A DNA stretch of 64,000 bases from Lutibacter oceani (GCF_003384935.1 NZ_QTTQ01000011.1:124001-188000), one strand, 5' to 3'; numbered from the stretch's first letter, positions 27,227 to 37,100 are shown. Notes: a model not told the origin generated them from the letters alone. Translations and numbers: made by a program.

Positions 27227-28616
27227 AACCTAATATTTTTAAAAAATCGCTTGCTGTTTGTTTTTCTTTAAAAACTTTGTATTCTAATTTTCCTTCGTTA
27301 TTTTTTGAAATAATAATATGTTTTGGTTGTGGAATTAAACAGTGTTGTAGCCCTCCATAACCGCCTATTGTTTCTTGGTATGCTCCCGTATTAAAAAACC
27401 CAATATACAATGGTTTTTCCTCTTTATAAACAGGCATATAAATAGCATTAATATGCTGTTCAGAATTGTAATAATCATCGCTATCACAAGTTAAACCTCC
27501 TAATAAAACTCGCTCATAATTATCATTCCACCTATTTAGAGGCAACATTACAAAACGTTTATTTATTGCCCAACTATCTGGTAATGTAGTTATAAATGAT
27601 GAGTTTATCATGTTCCAACGCTCTCTGTCATTTTGCTTTTTTTGATATAAAACTTTATACAAAGCACCTCCACTTTCACCTACGGTATAGCTTCCAAATT
27701 CTGTAAAAATATGTGGTACTTGAACTTCAGCATCATCACAAGCAATTTTAATTTGAGAAATAATTTCATCAATCATATACTCGTAATCATAATCAAAACC
27801 TAATGAGTTTTTAATTGGAAAACCTCCTCCAATATTTAAACTGTCTAAGCTTGGACAAATACGTTTTAAATTTATGTAAACTTTTAAACATTTACTTAAT
27901 TCGTTCCAATAATATGCATTGTCTTTAATACCTGTGTTGATAAAGAAATGCAACATTTTAAGGTTTACTTTTTTGTTCTCTTTTATATCGCGTCTATAGA
28001 ATTCAACTATGTTTTTATAACCAATTCCTAAACGAGAGGTATAAAATTCAAATTTTGGTTCTTCTTCAGAAGCAATTCTAATTCCAATATTTATTTTTTT
28101 ACGAATTCCATTGGTAAGTAAATCAATTTCTTCATAATTATCAATAATTGGGATACAGTTTTTATGTCCACCAGTTATTAAACCTTGTATATTTTTTATG
28201 TATTCATCTCTTTTAAAACCATTACATAAAATATAGGTTTTATCAGTAATTTTACCGTTTCTTTTTAAGTTTTCAACAATATCAATATCAACAGCAGAAG
28301 AAGTTTCTATATGAATATCGTTATTTAAAGCTTCATCTAGTACGTGTTTAAAATGTGAACTTTTTGTACAATAACAATAATTATATTTTCCTTTATATTT
28401 ATGCTTTCGCATAGATGTTTTAAACCAAGATTTAGCCTTTTGAATATTTTCGCTAATTTTTGGTAAATAAGTAAATTTTAAAGGTGTGCCAAATTCTTCT
28501 GCAAGTTTCATAGTATCTATATCATGAAAGTGCAAGTTTTTCTTCGAATCTATTTTAAATTCTTCTTGTGGAAAATCAAATGTTTGATTTATTAAATCAA
28601 TATATTTAGTATTCAT
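27219..28616 (-). CDS. speA: Arginine decarboxylase, short PLP type
   Basis: A 465-residue fold-III (alanine racemase-like) PLP decarboxylase related to biosynthetic arginine decarboxylase. Features are YCTKSSHFKHVLDEAL (PLP lysine region), IETSSAVDID, the phosphate-binding segment LNIGGGFPIKNSLGFDYDYE, EFGSYTVGESGGALYKV, and the C-terminal LLGGLTCDSDDYYN with the active-site Cys-Asp. It is shorter than E. coli SpeA (about 630-660) and lacks that enzyme's inserted domains, which is usual in Bacteroidota. It makes agmatine for the following speB. Diaminopimelate and carboxynorspermidine decarboxylases are more distant alternatives; the operon decides for arginine. Confidence 0.88.
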   Translation of the reverse strand: MNTKYIDLINQTFDFPQEEFKIDSKKNLHFHDIDTMKLAEEFGTPLKFTYLPKISENIQKAKSWFKTSMRKHKYKGKYNYCYCTKSSHFKHVLDEALNNDIHIETSSAVDIDIVENLKRNGKITDKTYILCNGFKRDEYIKNIQGLITGGHKNCIPIIDNYEEIDLLTNGIRKKINIGIRIASEEEPKFEFYTSRLGIGYKNIVEFYRRDIKENKKVNLKMLHFFINTGIKDNAYYWNELSKCLKVYINLKRICPSLDSLNIGGGFPIKNSLGFDYDYEYMIDEIISQIKIACDDAEVQVPHIFTEFGSYTVGESGGALYKVLYQKKQNDRERWNMINSSFITTLPDSWAINKRFVMLPLNRWNDNYERVLLGGLTCDSDDYYNSEQHINAIYMPVYKEEKPLYIGFFNTGAYQETIGGYGGLQHCLIPQPKHIIISKNNEGKLEYKVFKEKQTASDFLKILGYE

Positions 28617-28644
28617 TTTTAGTATGTAATTAATATTTAAAAGA

Positions 28645-28687
28645 TAAGTCTAAATTTAGACTAATAGACATTGTAAGTCAAAAGTTT
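28645..28687 (-). promoter_or_regulatory. speA promoter with palindromic operator candidate
   Basis: AGTCTAAATTTAGACT (28647-28662) is a perfect 16-bp palindrome 31 bp before the speA ATG. It contains a -7-like TAAATTTA, and on the minus strand TTTTGAC lies about 20 bp upstream as a -33. A repressor bound here would cover the promoter. The sequence resembles operators of DtxR/MntR-type metal regulators only loosely. Confidence 0.45.
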
Positions 28688-28739
28688 ATTTATACTCTTA
28701 ATATTAAATTTAAATGATTACTACTCACAACCAAAAACT

Positions 28740-28851
28740 GATTGCAAGTTTTAAAAACGAAGCTTATAGAAGTTTTTAAATCTCTTAATTTTTCGTTGTA
28801 CTTCCCAAGCACATTACAACTTAAAAACTTCTTATTGAATAAGTTGCAATC
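28740..28851. repeat. Nested inverted repeats, possible structured RNA
   Basis: Outer arms GATTGCAA (28740-28747) and TTGCAATC (28844-28851) enclose inner arms AGAAGTTTTTAA (28768-28779) and TTAAAAACTTCT (28821-28832); both pairs are perfect. The terminal loop is 41 nt. The element lies after yaaA and before the speA promoter. It may be a 3' structure of yaaA, an untranslated RNA, or a decayed mobile element. Confidence 0.45.
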
Positions 28852-28936
28852 GAAAAAACAAATATTTTTCATTGTCACTAAAAAATAACGGGGCAAACAT
28901 ATATAAAAAAACAATACAATTTTAAAAAAAATAAAA

Positions 28937-29695
28937 TTATCTTGTAAAAACTAATTCATTTTCTGTTGAAAGGTTTAAATCGAATGCATAACCTTCTGAA
29001 TTAAAACCTTTTAAACCTTCAGCAGTTTCAATATTATTATCAATAATATAACGTACCATTAAACCTCTTGCTTTTTTTGCAAAAAAGCTAATCATCTTTA
29101 ATTTTCCATCTTTATAATCTTTAAAAACTGGTGTAATTACTGATGTTTTTAACAATTTTGGTTTAATTACTTTAAAGTATTCATTACTTGCTAAATTCAC
29201 AAAAACTTCATTATTTTCTAATTCAGAATTTAGTGCTTCAGTTACTTTACTGTCCCAAAACTGATATAAATTGTCTTTTCTTCCAACTTTTAATTTAGTT
29301 CCCATTTCTAAACGATATGGTTGCATTAAATCCAATGGTTTTAAAATACCATATTGTCCGGAAAGAATTCTTAATTTATTTTGAAGTTGCTCTAGTTTTT
29401 CTATTGGAAGTGAATATACATCGAGTCCATTATATACTTCACCATTAAATGCATATACTGCTTGACGAGCGTTTTCTAAAGAAAAAGGTAACTGCCAATC
29501 CTGATTACGTTGCCAATTTAATTCACTTAATTTTGGAGAAATACTCATTAATTTTGATAGTGCTTTCGGGGATTTCGTTTTTAAAACTTTGCTTAATTTT
29601 TCAGCTTCATTTAAAAAGATTCCTTGTGTAAATTGAGTTGTTGGAACTTTTGTTTCAAAATCTAATGTTTTTGCCGGCGATATTACTATTTTCAT
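28937..29695 (-). CDS. yaaA: YaaA family peroxide-stress protein
   Basis: A 252-residue DUF328/YaaA protein. It starts MKIVISPAKTLDFETKVP, the family's signature, and includes FNGEVYNGLD, RILSGQYGILKPLDLMQPYR and FFAKKARGLMVRYIID. Length is normal. In E. coli YaaA lowers intracellular iron toxicity during peroxide stress and binds DNA with a helix-hairpin-helix fold; the role here is assumed to be similar. It appears to be a single gene, with 105 bp of AT-rich spacer upstream and about 320 bp downstream. Confidence 0.93.
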   Translation of the reverse strand: MKIVISPAKTLDFETKVPTTQFTQGIFLNEAEKLSKVLKTKSPKALSKLMSISPKLSELNWQRNQDWQLPFSLENARQAVYAFNGEVYNGLDVYSLPIEKLEQLQNKLRILSGQYGILKPLDLMQPYRLEMGTKLKVGRKDNLYQFWDSKVTEALNSELENNEVFVNLASNEYFKVIKPKLLKTSVITPVFKDYKDGKLKMISFFAKKARGLMVRYIIDNNIETAEGLKGFNSEGYAFDLNLSTENELVFTR

Positions 29696-29800
29696 TATTT
29701 TGTAATTTCTTATTCTTAAATAATATAGTAAATTTAGTATTTAAATATATAAAATCGCAAATAATTTAATTCATTCTTACTATTTTATAATAATAAAAAA

Positions 29801-30430
29801 TTATACAAGTTTATTTATATATTGCTGCATATTTTCAATCAAAATTCCAACATGCAAACCATCCATTAACGCATGATGTACTTCCACAGAAAAAGGTATT
29901 TTTTTAACAGTATCTTCATTGTAGTACTTCCCAAATACAATTTTTGGAATACCCTTACTGCCTTCATCTCCATTTCTTGCATGTTTAATAGAAGTGAAAG
30001 AAAACCAAGGTAGTGTTGAACAATGTATAATAGCAAGTTCATTTTCCTGCGGATTAAACTTTACACCTTTTTTATGATCTTTAATTACTTTTTTACCAAC
30101 TTTATCAAACTCTAAAATTGATGATTGATATGGAAAATCACAAAACGAAAATGTATTATCATCATTTAAAATAGTAGATCCTATGTTAACCCTATCAAAC
30201 TGATAAACTTTATCATTTTTTAAGCGCAATTTAAATTCTGATATTTCATTTATACTTTTTATAGCAACAAACAAGCAAGCGAGTGAAAACGATAAATTAT
30301 GCTTTTTGCAAAAAGTATATAGGTTTGTTACATTTAAATTAACAGTAACATTAAAAAAAGGATCCTTGTAGGCTTTAAAAAAATTATATTGAGACTTTCG
30401 AGCCCAATTTTCAATATCAAATTCTTTCAT
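29801..30430 (-). CDS. Chloramphenicol acetyltransferase-like protein
   Basis: A 209-residue CAT-family acyltransferase with the diagnostic active-site run VEVHHALMDGLHVG (His185/His186 and the DG pair), the N-terminal WARKSQYNFFKAYKDPFFNV similar to the CAT strand-helix start, and LPWFSFTSIKHA. The size matches the 213-219 residues of classical enzymes. Resistance is possible, but CAT-like proteins are common in flavobacterial chromosomes with unknown substrates, and no mobile element is nearby. It follows an Rrf2 regulator by 27 bp and is probably in the same transcript. Confidence 0.85.
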   Translation of the reverse strand: MKEFDIENWARKSQYNFFKAYKDPFFNVTVNLNVTNLYTFCKKHNLSFSLACLFVAIKSINEISEFKLRLKNDKVYQFDRVNIGSTILNDDNTFSFCDFPYQSSILEFDKVGKKVIKDHKKGVKFNPQENELAIIHCSTLPWFSFTSIKHARNGDEGSKGIPKIVFGKYYNEDTVKKIPFSVEVHHALMDGLHVGILIENMQQYINKLV

Positions 30431-30457
30431 TAATATTCTTTTAAAAACTGATGGTAA

Positions 30458-30874
30458 TTAAGATCCGCAATGAAAATCTTCAAGAGTTTTATTTTCAAGT
30501 ATTTTTAGGGTGTTATCTCTTACCTGAACCATAAGTCTATTTAAACTACAATTTTCTTCATTAACGCAATCATCACACTTTTCATAATAGTTTAAACTTA
30601 CACAAGGTAACATTGCAATAGGGCCTTCTAATACCCTAATTACTGTTGAAATTTTTATTTCATTTGGTTTTTTCAATAGATAATAGCCACCTCCTTTACC
30701 TTTCTTTGAGGCTAAGATTCCATTTTTTTTAAGTGTAAGTAAAATGCTTTCTAAAAATTTTTTTGAAATATTCTCTGATTCTGAAATTTCAGAAATTAAA
30801 ACAGGTACGTTTATTTCTTGTTTTGCTAAATAACTTAGAGCTTTTAAACCGTATTTTGTCTTCATTGAAAGCAT
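30458..30874 (-). CDS. Rrf2 family transcriptional regulator
   Basis: A 138-residue Rrf2 protein starting MLSMKTKYGLKALSYLAKQE, with recognition region ISKKFLESILLTLKKNGIL and wing SKKGKGGGYYL. Four cysteines fall in the C-terminal half (LPCVSL, KCDDCVNEENCSLN), the right region for an Fe-S cluster, but the spacing differs from the regulator beside norC. It lies between two arginine-deiminase-superfamily genes upstream and the CAT-like gene downstream and may control that group. Its effector cannot be told. Confidence 0.85.
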   Translation of the reverse strand: MLSMKTKYGLKALSYLAKQEINVPVLISEISESENISKKFLESILLTLKKNGILASKKGKGGGYYLLKKPNEIKISTVIRVLEGPIAMLPCVSLNYYEKCDDCVNEENCSLNRLMVQVRDNTLKILENKTLEDFHCGS

Positions 30875-30903
30875 ATATAAAAATACAAATTATATATGAA
30901 TAA

Positions 30904-31839
30904 TTAATTCTTAGGTAAAAAAACTTCCGCCATCATACAACGGGCACTTCCACCTCCACAAGCTTCAATAGTATCTAATGAACTGTGTAGTATTTTACAA
31001 TACTTTTCAATTTTTTTAATTTGTTCATTAGTTAAACATTGATAAGCAGCACTGGACATTACTAAATATTTTTCATTATTACTACCTAGTACCTGTAACA
31101 TATTTCCAGCAAAATTATTTAACTGTTTTTCGGTAATTGAAATAATTTCTAATCCATCTTCTTTCAAATGCTTTATTACATTTTTACGTTCTTTTTTATC
31201 ATCTATACTATCTAAACAGATTACTGAAAAAGATTCTGCCAAACACATCATTACGTTTGTATGATATATTGGTAGCCTTTTACCTTCAACTGTTTGATAT
31301 GCAATAAACGAAACTGGAGTATATTCAAAATCTTCGCAAAATTCAATTAATAAATCTTCATCAGCCCGTGGAGAAATAGCACAATAAGCTTTTTTGTGTT
31401 GCCTATCTAAAGCTAAACTCCCAGTTGCTTCTAAAAATAAACCTTCTTCCTCAGCTGAACTATAATCAATAATATTATTGATTTTAAATCCATTTTCTTC
31501 AAGAATATCAAAAATATCTTCTCTTCTTTCACTTCTCCTATTTTCGGCAAACATTGGGTAAATTCCAATATCTCCATTTTCGTGAAAGGAAATCCAGTTG
31601 TTTGGAAAAATAGAATCTGGTGTATCTGATTCTTTAGTATCATTTACAACAATTACATTTACACCAATTTCACGCAGTTTATTTACAAAGTTATCAAACT
31701 CTTGAAGTGCTTTAAATTGTAAAGTTTCAGGAGTTAAATTCTCTATTACTTTTTGGTAGTAATTATTTATCGCAGTTTGTTCATTCATTCTGAACGAAAC
31801 TGGGCGAATCATTAAAATTGTATTTGTAATTTGTTTCAT
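30904..31839 (-). CDS. ctlX: Arginine deiminase-related hydrolase (CtlX-like)
   Basis: A 311-residue guanidino-group-modifying enzyme fold protein of the CtlX type, described in Francisella as a citrulline ureidase. Landmarks are IRPVSFRMNEQTAINNYYQ, DSIFPNNWISFH, EATGSLALDR, the His segment PIYHTNVMMCLAE and the C-terminal nucleophile region CGGGSARCMMAEVFLP. It starts three bases after the preceding DDAH-like gene, so the two are coupled. Together they could take apart arginine or citrulline derivatives; the exact substrates are inferred. Confidence 0.85.
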   Translation of the reverse strand: MKQITNTILMIRPVSFRMNEQTAINNYYQKVIENLTPETLQFKALQEFDNFVNKLREIGVNVIVVNDTKESDTPDSIFPNNWISFHENGDIGIYPMFAENRRSERREDIFDILEENGFKINNIIDYSSAEEEGLFLEATGSLALDRQHKKAYCAISPRADEDLLIEFCEDFEYTPVSFIAYQTVEGKRLPIYHTNVMMCLAESFSVICLDSIDDKKERKNVIKHLKEDGLEIISITEKQLNNFAGNMLQVLGSNNEKYLVMSSAAYQCLTNEQIKKIEKYCKILHSSLDTIEACGGGSARCMMAEVFLPKN

Positions 31840-31842
31840 AAA

Positions 31843-32757
31843 TTAATCTCTAATTAAAGGCATTGTTGAACATCTTAATAATCCTTCTTGTTTTGAAATT
31901 TCAGCATAAGGAATCTCTTCAACAATAAATTCGTGCTTACGCAACCAGTTATTTAGCCTAGTAAAACTTTTTTCTGAAACAACCACTTTATTGGATATTG
32001 AAAACACATTTGAAAACATTTGATACATTTCATCTTTTGAAATATGAAATAAATTTTCCATTCCAAACAAATTAACCAAATACAAATAATCTGTTTCATT
32101 TTTAAATCCTTCCTTATGTATAATCGCCATATTTTTTCCAACTGGTTGAAAACAACAATCTAAATGCAATGCATTTTCTTTTGCATTTGTATTTGATTTT
32201 ACTAAGTCAAATTCTTTAACAATTTTATTTGGAAATAAAGATTTTATAAAATTTACACCTTTCATATTTGTACGAGCTGTAATTATATCCTTATAATCAT
32301 CTCCTTTATAAGTTCCAATAAAAATGTGATTGTTCCAAAGCATAACGTCACCTCCTTCAAAATGAACATCTTCAGAAGCTCTTATAATTTTATTAGGCTC
32401 AATTTGATCAATTATGTATTGAATTGCATCAATTTCCTTTTCCCTGTCTGGTAAAATATTAGATATTATTAATTTATCGTCGACCACAAAGGCAATATCT
32501 CTTGTGAAAATCTGATTGTAATCTTTTATAGTTTTTGGCCTATATACTTTTACTTCGTATTTTTCAAAAACTTTATTTAAAGCGTCCATTTCTAATATCA
32601 TATCTCTTTCAGAAGGATATGTGCCTGCTTTAATATGTTCAATTGATTTAGGGTCATAAGCATCTTCAATTTTAGGAGTTGGTCCATTACTTTCTGCGAT
32701 TCCTAAAACAACCGCTCTAAGACGTGAAGTTTCATCTTGAACATTAAGTTTTATCAT
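31843..32757 (-). CDS. Arginine deiminase/DDAH superfamily hydrolase or amidinotransferase
   Basis: A 304-residue member of the amidinotransferase/dimethylargininase superfamily. Visible features are QIFTRDIAFVVDDKL, SEDVHFEGGDVMLW (acidic substrate-binding part), NALHLDCCFQPVGKN (catalytic His) and the nucleophilic Cys near the C-terminus in EGLLRCSTMPLIRD. The Cys-His pair argues for hydrolysis of, or transfer from, a guanidino group, as in arginine deiminase, dimethylargininase or glycine amidinotransferase; I cannot choose between them. It is the first gene of the group ending with the CAT-like gene. Confidence 0.82.
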   Translation of the reverse strand: MIKLNVQDETSRLRAVVLGIAESNGPTPKIEDAYDPKSIEHIKAGTYPSERDMILEMDALNKVFEKYEVKVYRPKTIKDYNQIFTRDIAFVVDDKLIISNILPDREKEIDAIQYIIDQIEPNKIIRASEDVHFEGGDVMLWNNHIFIGTYKGDDYKDIITARTNMKGVNFIKSLFPNKIVKEFDLVKSNTNAKENALHLDCCFQPVGKNMAIIHKEGFKNETDYLYLVNLFGMENLFHISKDEMYQMFSNVFSISNKVVVSEKSFTRLNNWLRKHEFIVEEIPYAEISKQEGLLRCSTMPLIRD

Positions 32758-32784
32758 ATTCTAAAAATTTTGCGGTAAAAATAG

Positions 32785-32814
32785 TAAAACCCCATAAATT
32801 AATATGAGGTTTTA
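32785..32814 (-). terminator. Probable terminator after gltA
   Basis: Inverted repeat AAAACCCCATA/TATGAGGTTTT with one mismatch and a short AT loop, ending in a T run on the minus strand. Confidence 0.55.
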
Positions 32815-32840
32815 ACAATAATTTAAAATATTATATTTTT

Positions 32841-34127
32841 TTATCTTTTACTTTCTTCTACAAATGGTCTTAAAGTTTCTCCTATGTAAATTTGTCTTGG
32901 TCTACTTATAGGCTCATTTCTTGAACGCATTTCCTTCCATTGAGCAATCCAACCTGGTAAACGACCTAATGCAAACATTGCAGTAAACATTGGTACTGGT
33001 ATACCAAGTGCTCTATAAATAATTCCTGAATAAAAATCTACATTTGGATATAAGTTACGAGATTTAAAGTATTCATCACTAAGAGCTACCTGAGCTAATC
33101 CCCTTGCAATATCTAAAACAGGATCATCAATACCCAAATCATTTAAAACTTCTTCTGCAGCAACTTTAATAATATTAGCTCTTGGATCAAAGTTTTTATA
33201 AACTCTATGACCAAATCCCATTAAACGGAACGGATCATTTTTATCTTTTGCCTTCTCAATATATTTTTGATAATCACCACCATCAGCCTTTATATCTTCA
33301 AGCATTTCTATTACTGCCTGATTAGCACCACCGTGTAATGGTCCCCAAAGAGCTGAAATACCAGCAGAAATTGAAGCAAATAAACCTGCATGTGATGAAC
33401 CAACAACCCTAACAGTTGAGGTAGAACAGTTTTGCTCATGATCTGCATGTAAAATAAGTAGTTTATCTAACGCATCTAGTACAACAGGATTCATTACAAA
33501 TTTTTCATTTGGTAATTCAAACATCATTTTAATGAAATTTTCTACGTATCCTAATGAATTATCGCCATAAGCTAACGGTAAACCTTCTTCTTTTCTATAT
33601 GCCCAAGCAACCAATACAGGAAACTTTCCTAAAATTTTACAAATTGCATTGTACATATCCTGTTCCGATTTCACATCAACACTTTTTGGATTAAAAGCTG
33701 TAAGTGCACTTGTTAAAGCAGACAAAACACCCATTGGATGAGCAGTCTTAGGAAAACCATCTAAAATCTTTTTTACATCTTCATCTACTAAAGATTTACT
33801 TTGAATGTCCTTATGAAATTTACTTTTTTCTTCTTTTGTTGGAAGTTCTCCAAATATTAATAAATAAATAACTTCTAAAAAATCAGATTTATCTGCTAAT
33901 TCTTCAATTGAATATCCTCTATAACGTAAAATTCCTTTTTCACCATCTAAGAATGTAATAGCACTCTCACAAGAACTTGTATTCTTAAATCCGGGATCTA
34001 GAGTTGTAACTCCACCTGTAACACTTCTTAATGTTTTTATATCAATGGAAACTTCATTTTCGGCTCCTACAATAACTGGAAATTCGTATTTAATACCATT
34101 TACTTCTAAAATCGCAATATCTGACAT
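32841..34127 (-). CDS. gltA: Citrate synthase, bacterial GltA type
   Basis: A 428-residue citrate synthase of the same type and length as E. coli GltA. It condenses acetyl-CoA and oxaloacetate. The N-terminal small domain (MSDIAILEVNGIKYEFPVIVGAENEVSID) is typical of the Gram-negative form. Active-site segments are LHADHEQNCSTSTVRVVGSS, ISALWGPLHGGANQAVIEML, MGFGHRVYKNFDPRA and the Asp region in FYSGIIYRALGIP. A perfect -7 element TATTTTTG (34167-34160) lies upstream, and a terminator separates it from the second citrate synthase, so the two are independently transcribed. Confidence 0.95.
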   Translation of the reverse strand: MSDIAILEVNGIKYEFPVIVGAENEVSIDIKTLRSVTGGVTTLDPGFKNTSSCESAITFLDGEKGILRYRGYSIEELADKSDFLEVIYLLIFGELPTKEEKSKFHKDIQSKSLVDEDVKKILDGFPKTAHPMGVLSALTSALTAFNPKSVDVKSEQDMYNAICKILGKFPVLVAWAYRKEEGLPLAYGDNSLGYVENFIKMMFELPNEKFVMNPVVLDALDKLLILHADHEQNCSTSTVRVVGSSHAGLFASISAGISALWGPLHGGANQAVIEMLEDIKADGGDYQKYIEKAKDKNDPFRLMGFGHRVYKNFDPRANIIKVAAEEVLNDLGIDDPVLDIARGLAQVALSDEYFKSRNLYPNVDFYSGIIYRALGIPVPMFTAMFALGRLPGWIAQWKEMRSRNEPISRPRQIYIGETLRPFVEESKR

Positions 34128-34216
34128 ATTTTTATTAAATTATTTTCTATTAAAGGTATCAAAAATACAAAATTTTGTAATGTTATAAAAATTTCTTTTC
34201 AGTCTTATTTAAAGAA

Positions 34217-34254
34217 AAAACCTCATTATTTTAATTTAAAAATAATGAGGTTTT
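34217..34254 (-). terminator. Terminator after the second citrate synthase
   Basis: A perfect 16-bp inverted repeat, AAAACCTCATTATTTT and its complement, around an AATTTA loop and followed by T on the minus strand. Confidence 0.9.
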
Positions 34255-34283
34255 AAGTGCTTATTTTAAAGTTAATTTGTTTT

Positions 34284-35612
34284 TTATATTTCAACTAAAT
34301 TTTCTGTATCAATACCAACCATTTTTTCTAACATTTCAGTTGTTACAGATTTTGGTCTTTCTAGTGAATAGCCCAATGCTCTATCCCAAATTATGTTAGA
34401 CAATACTCCAAATGACCTTCCTATAGAAAATAAAACCGTATAAAAGTCATATTGAGTTACACCATAATGCCATTGAACCACACCAGATTGTGCATCTACG
34501 TTAGGCCAAGGGTTTTTAGCTTTGCCATGTTCTCTTAATATATCTGGAACAACTTCATATAACGCATCAACATATTTAAATAAATCATCTTCTGGTAAGT
34601 GTTTTAAACAAAACTCACGTTGAACTGAATATCTAGGATCTGTTTTACGCAAAACTGCATGACCATAACCTGGAATTACTTGTCCACTGTTTAAGGTATC
34701 CCAAACATATTTTTTAAGTTCTTCTTTAGATGGTAATTTTCCTCCCATTTTATTTCTTAAACCTTGTAACCATCGTAAAACTTCCTGATTTGCCAATCCG
34801 TGTAATGGTCCAGCTAAACCATTAATCATTGCTGAAGTTGCATAATAAACATCTGAAAGAGAACTAGCAACTAAATGTCCTGTATGGGCACTTACATTTC
34901 CACTCTCATGGTCTGCATGAATTATAAAATACATTCTAGTTACATCATCATATGGTTTATCTTTGCCCATCATATATGCAAAATTTGCACCTAAATCAAG
35001 TGTTGGATCACAAAAACGATGACCTTTTTCAGGATGATACAGTTTATTATAAATATAGGCTCCAATTAAAGGTATTTTAGCTAATAAATTAGTTGCATCT
35101 TCATAAGTTGCATCCCAGTAATCCATTTTACTCATACCTTTTTTGTATTTTATATTAAAAAGAGACTCTCTTTCTAAACTCATAACTGCAGCTGAAAGTA
35201 TTGCCATTGGATGACTTTCACTTGGAAATGCATCAATCACATTCTTAACATACTGAGGAACTGTTCTCCTATTATTAAAGTCTATAATTACATCATCAAC
35301 TTCTTCTTGAGTAGGAATTTCTCCTGTAAGTAATAAATAATACAAACCTTCAACATAAGGCATTTCTGCTCCTTTAGATTTCGGTAGTTTTTCTAATACT
35401 TCAGGCAATGTATAACCTCTATATCTTATTCCTTCTAACGGATCTAAATATGATATATCTGTTACTAAACTTTTTATCCCTCTCATACCTCCCAAAGCCT
35501 GAGATACAGTAACTTGATCTATTACTTTATCTCCATATTCTTTTATCAGTTTAGTTGTTCTAGGTCTATGTTCTTTAATTTTTTTGTACAATTTTTCTTT
35601 TAGAGTACTCAT
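34284..35612 (-). CDS. Citrate synthase, eukaryote/mitochondrial-like type
   Basis: A 442-residue citrate synthase unlike its neighbour. It starts LKEKLYKKIKEHRPRTTKLI and carries the mitochondrial-type segments GMRGIKSLVTDISYLDPLEGIRYRG (split here by reading), LPSKEELKKYVWDTLNSGQV, IPGYGHAVLRKTDPRY and AQSGVVQWHYGVTQYDFYTV. The active-site His and Asp regions (HADHESGNVSAHTGHLVAS and GLAGPLHGLANQEVL) are intact, so it should be active. Its upstream region has a CRP/FNR-type site at the same spacing as norC and ccsBA, suggesting use under a different oxygen or nitrogen-oxide state than gltA. Confidence 0.92.
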   Translation of the reverse strand: MSTLKEKLYKKIKEHRPRTTKLIKEYGDKVIDQVTVSQALGGMRGIKSLVTDISYLDPLEGIRYRGYTLPEVLEKLPKSKGAEMPYVEGLYYLLLTGEIPTQEEVDDVIIDFNNRRTVPQYVKNVIDAFPSESHPMAILSAAVMSLERESLFNIKYKKGMSKMDYWDATYEDATNLLAKIPLIGAYIYNKLYHPEKGHRFCDPTLDLGANFAYMMGKDKPYDDVTRMYFIIHADHESGNVSAHTGHLVASSLSDVYYATSAMINGLAGPLHGLANQEVLRWLQGLRNKMGGKLPSKEELKKYVWDTLNSGQVIPGYGHAVLRKTDPRYSVQREFCLKHLPEDDLFKYVDALYEVVPDILREHGKAKNPWPNVDAQSGVVQWHYGVTQYDFYTVLFSIGRSFGVLSNIIWDRALGYSLERPKSVTTEMLEKMVGIDTENLVEI

Positions 35613-35642
35613 AATATTTTACCTTTTTAATTTATTTCACAA

Positions 35643-35685
35643 TAAATTTACAACTCAAACCATCATATAAAAGTGATATTTATCA
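35643..35685 (-). promoter_or_regulatory. Promoter of the second citrate synthase with CRP/FNR-type site
   Basis: TGATAAATATCA (35685-35674, minus strand) is an exact TGAT-N4-ATCA core. A -7-like TAAATTTA (one mismatch to TAnnTTTG) lies at 35650-35643 with its centre 33 bp downstream, about 30 bp before the ATG. Confidence 0.55.
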
Positions 35686-35746
35686 TATTTGCTTTAAATG
35701 TAACAATCGTTACGATTCTTTAAATCAGGTATTTACACATTAGATC

Positions 35747-35784
35747 AAAAAAAAAGACTGCCTAAAATGGCAGTCTTTTTTTTT
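35747..35784 (-). terminator. Terminator after eno
   Basis: Stem AAGACTGCC/GGCAGTCTT with TAAAAT loop and long A/T flanks. Confidence 0.9.
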
Positions 35785-35801
35785 GATTTAATGTTGCTTT
35801 A

Positions 35802-37100
<1,299 letters not shown>

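Larger units (their letters stand above)
28617..28936. other. Upstream region of speA, 320 bp, structured but non-coding
   Basis: The region holds a promoter with a palindrome near speA and a set of nested inverted repeats (28740-28851), both listed separately. A 74-codon minus-strand frame (28914-28690) has no recognisable protein features, runs through the repeats and is not accepted as a gene. No tRNA is seen. Confidence 0.5.

Noticed and set aside
28690-28914. 74-codon minus-strand open frame before speA
   Set aside because: Low-complexity, Phe/Cys/Asn-rich product without domain features; it overlaps the nested inverted repeats, as expected for a chance frame.
29801-30430. Acquired antibiotic-resistance cassette
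   Set aside because: The gene has the same AT-rich composition as its neighbours, no flanking mobile element, and a native-looking operon position; a resistance role is unproven.
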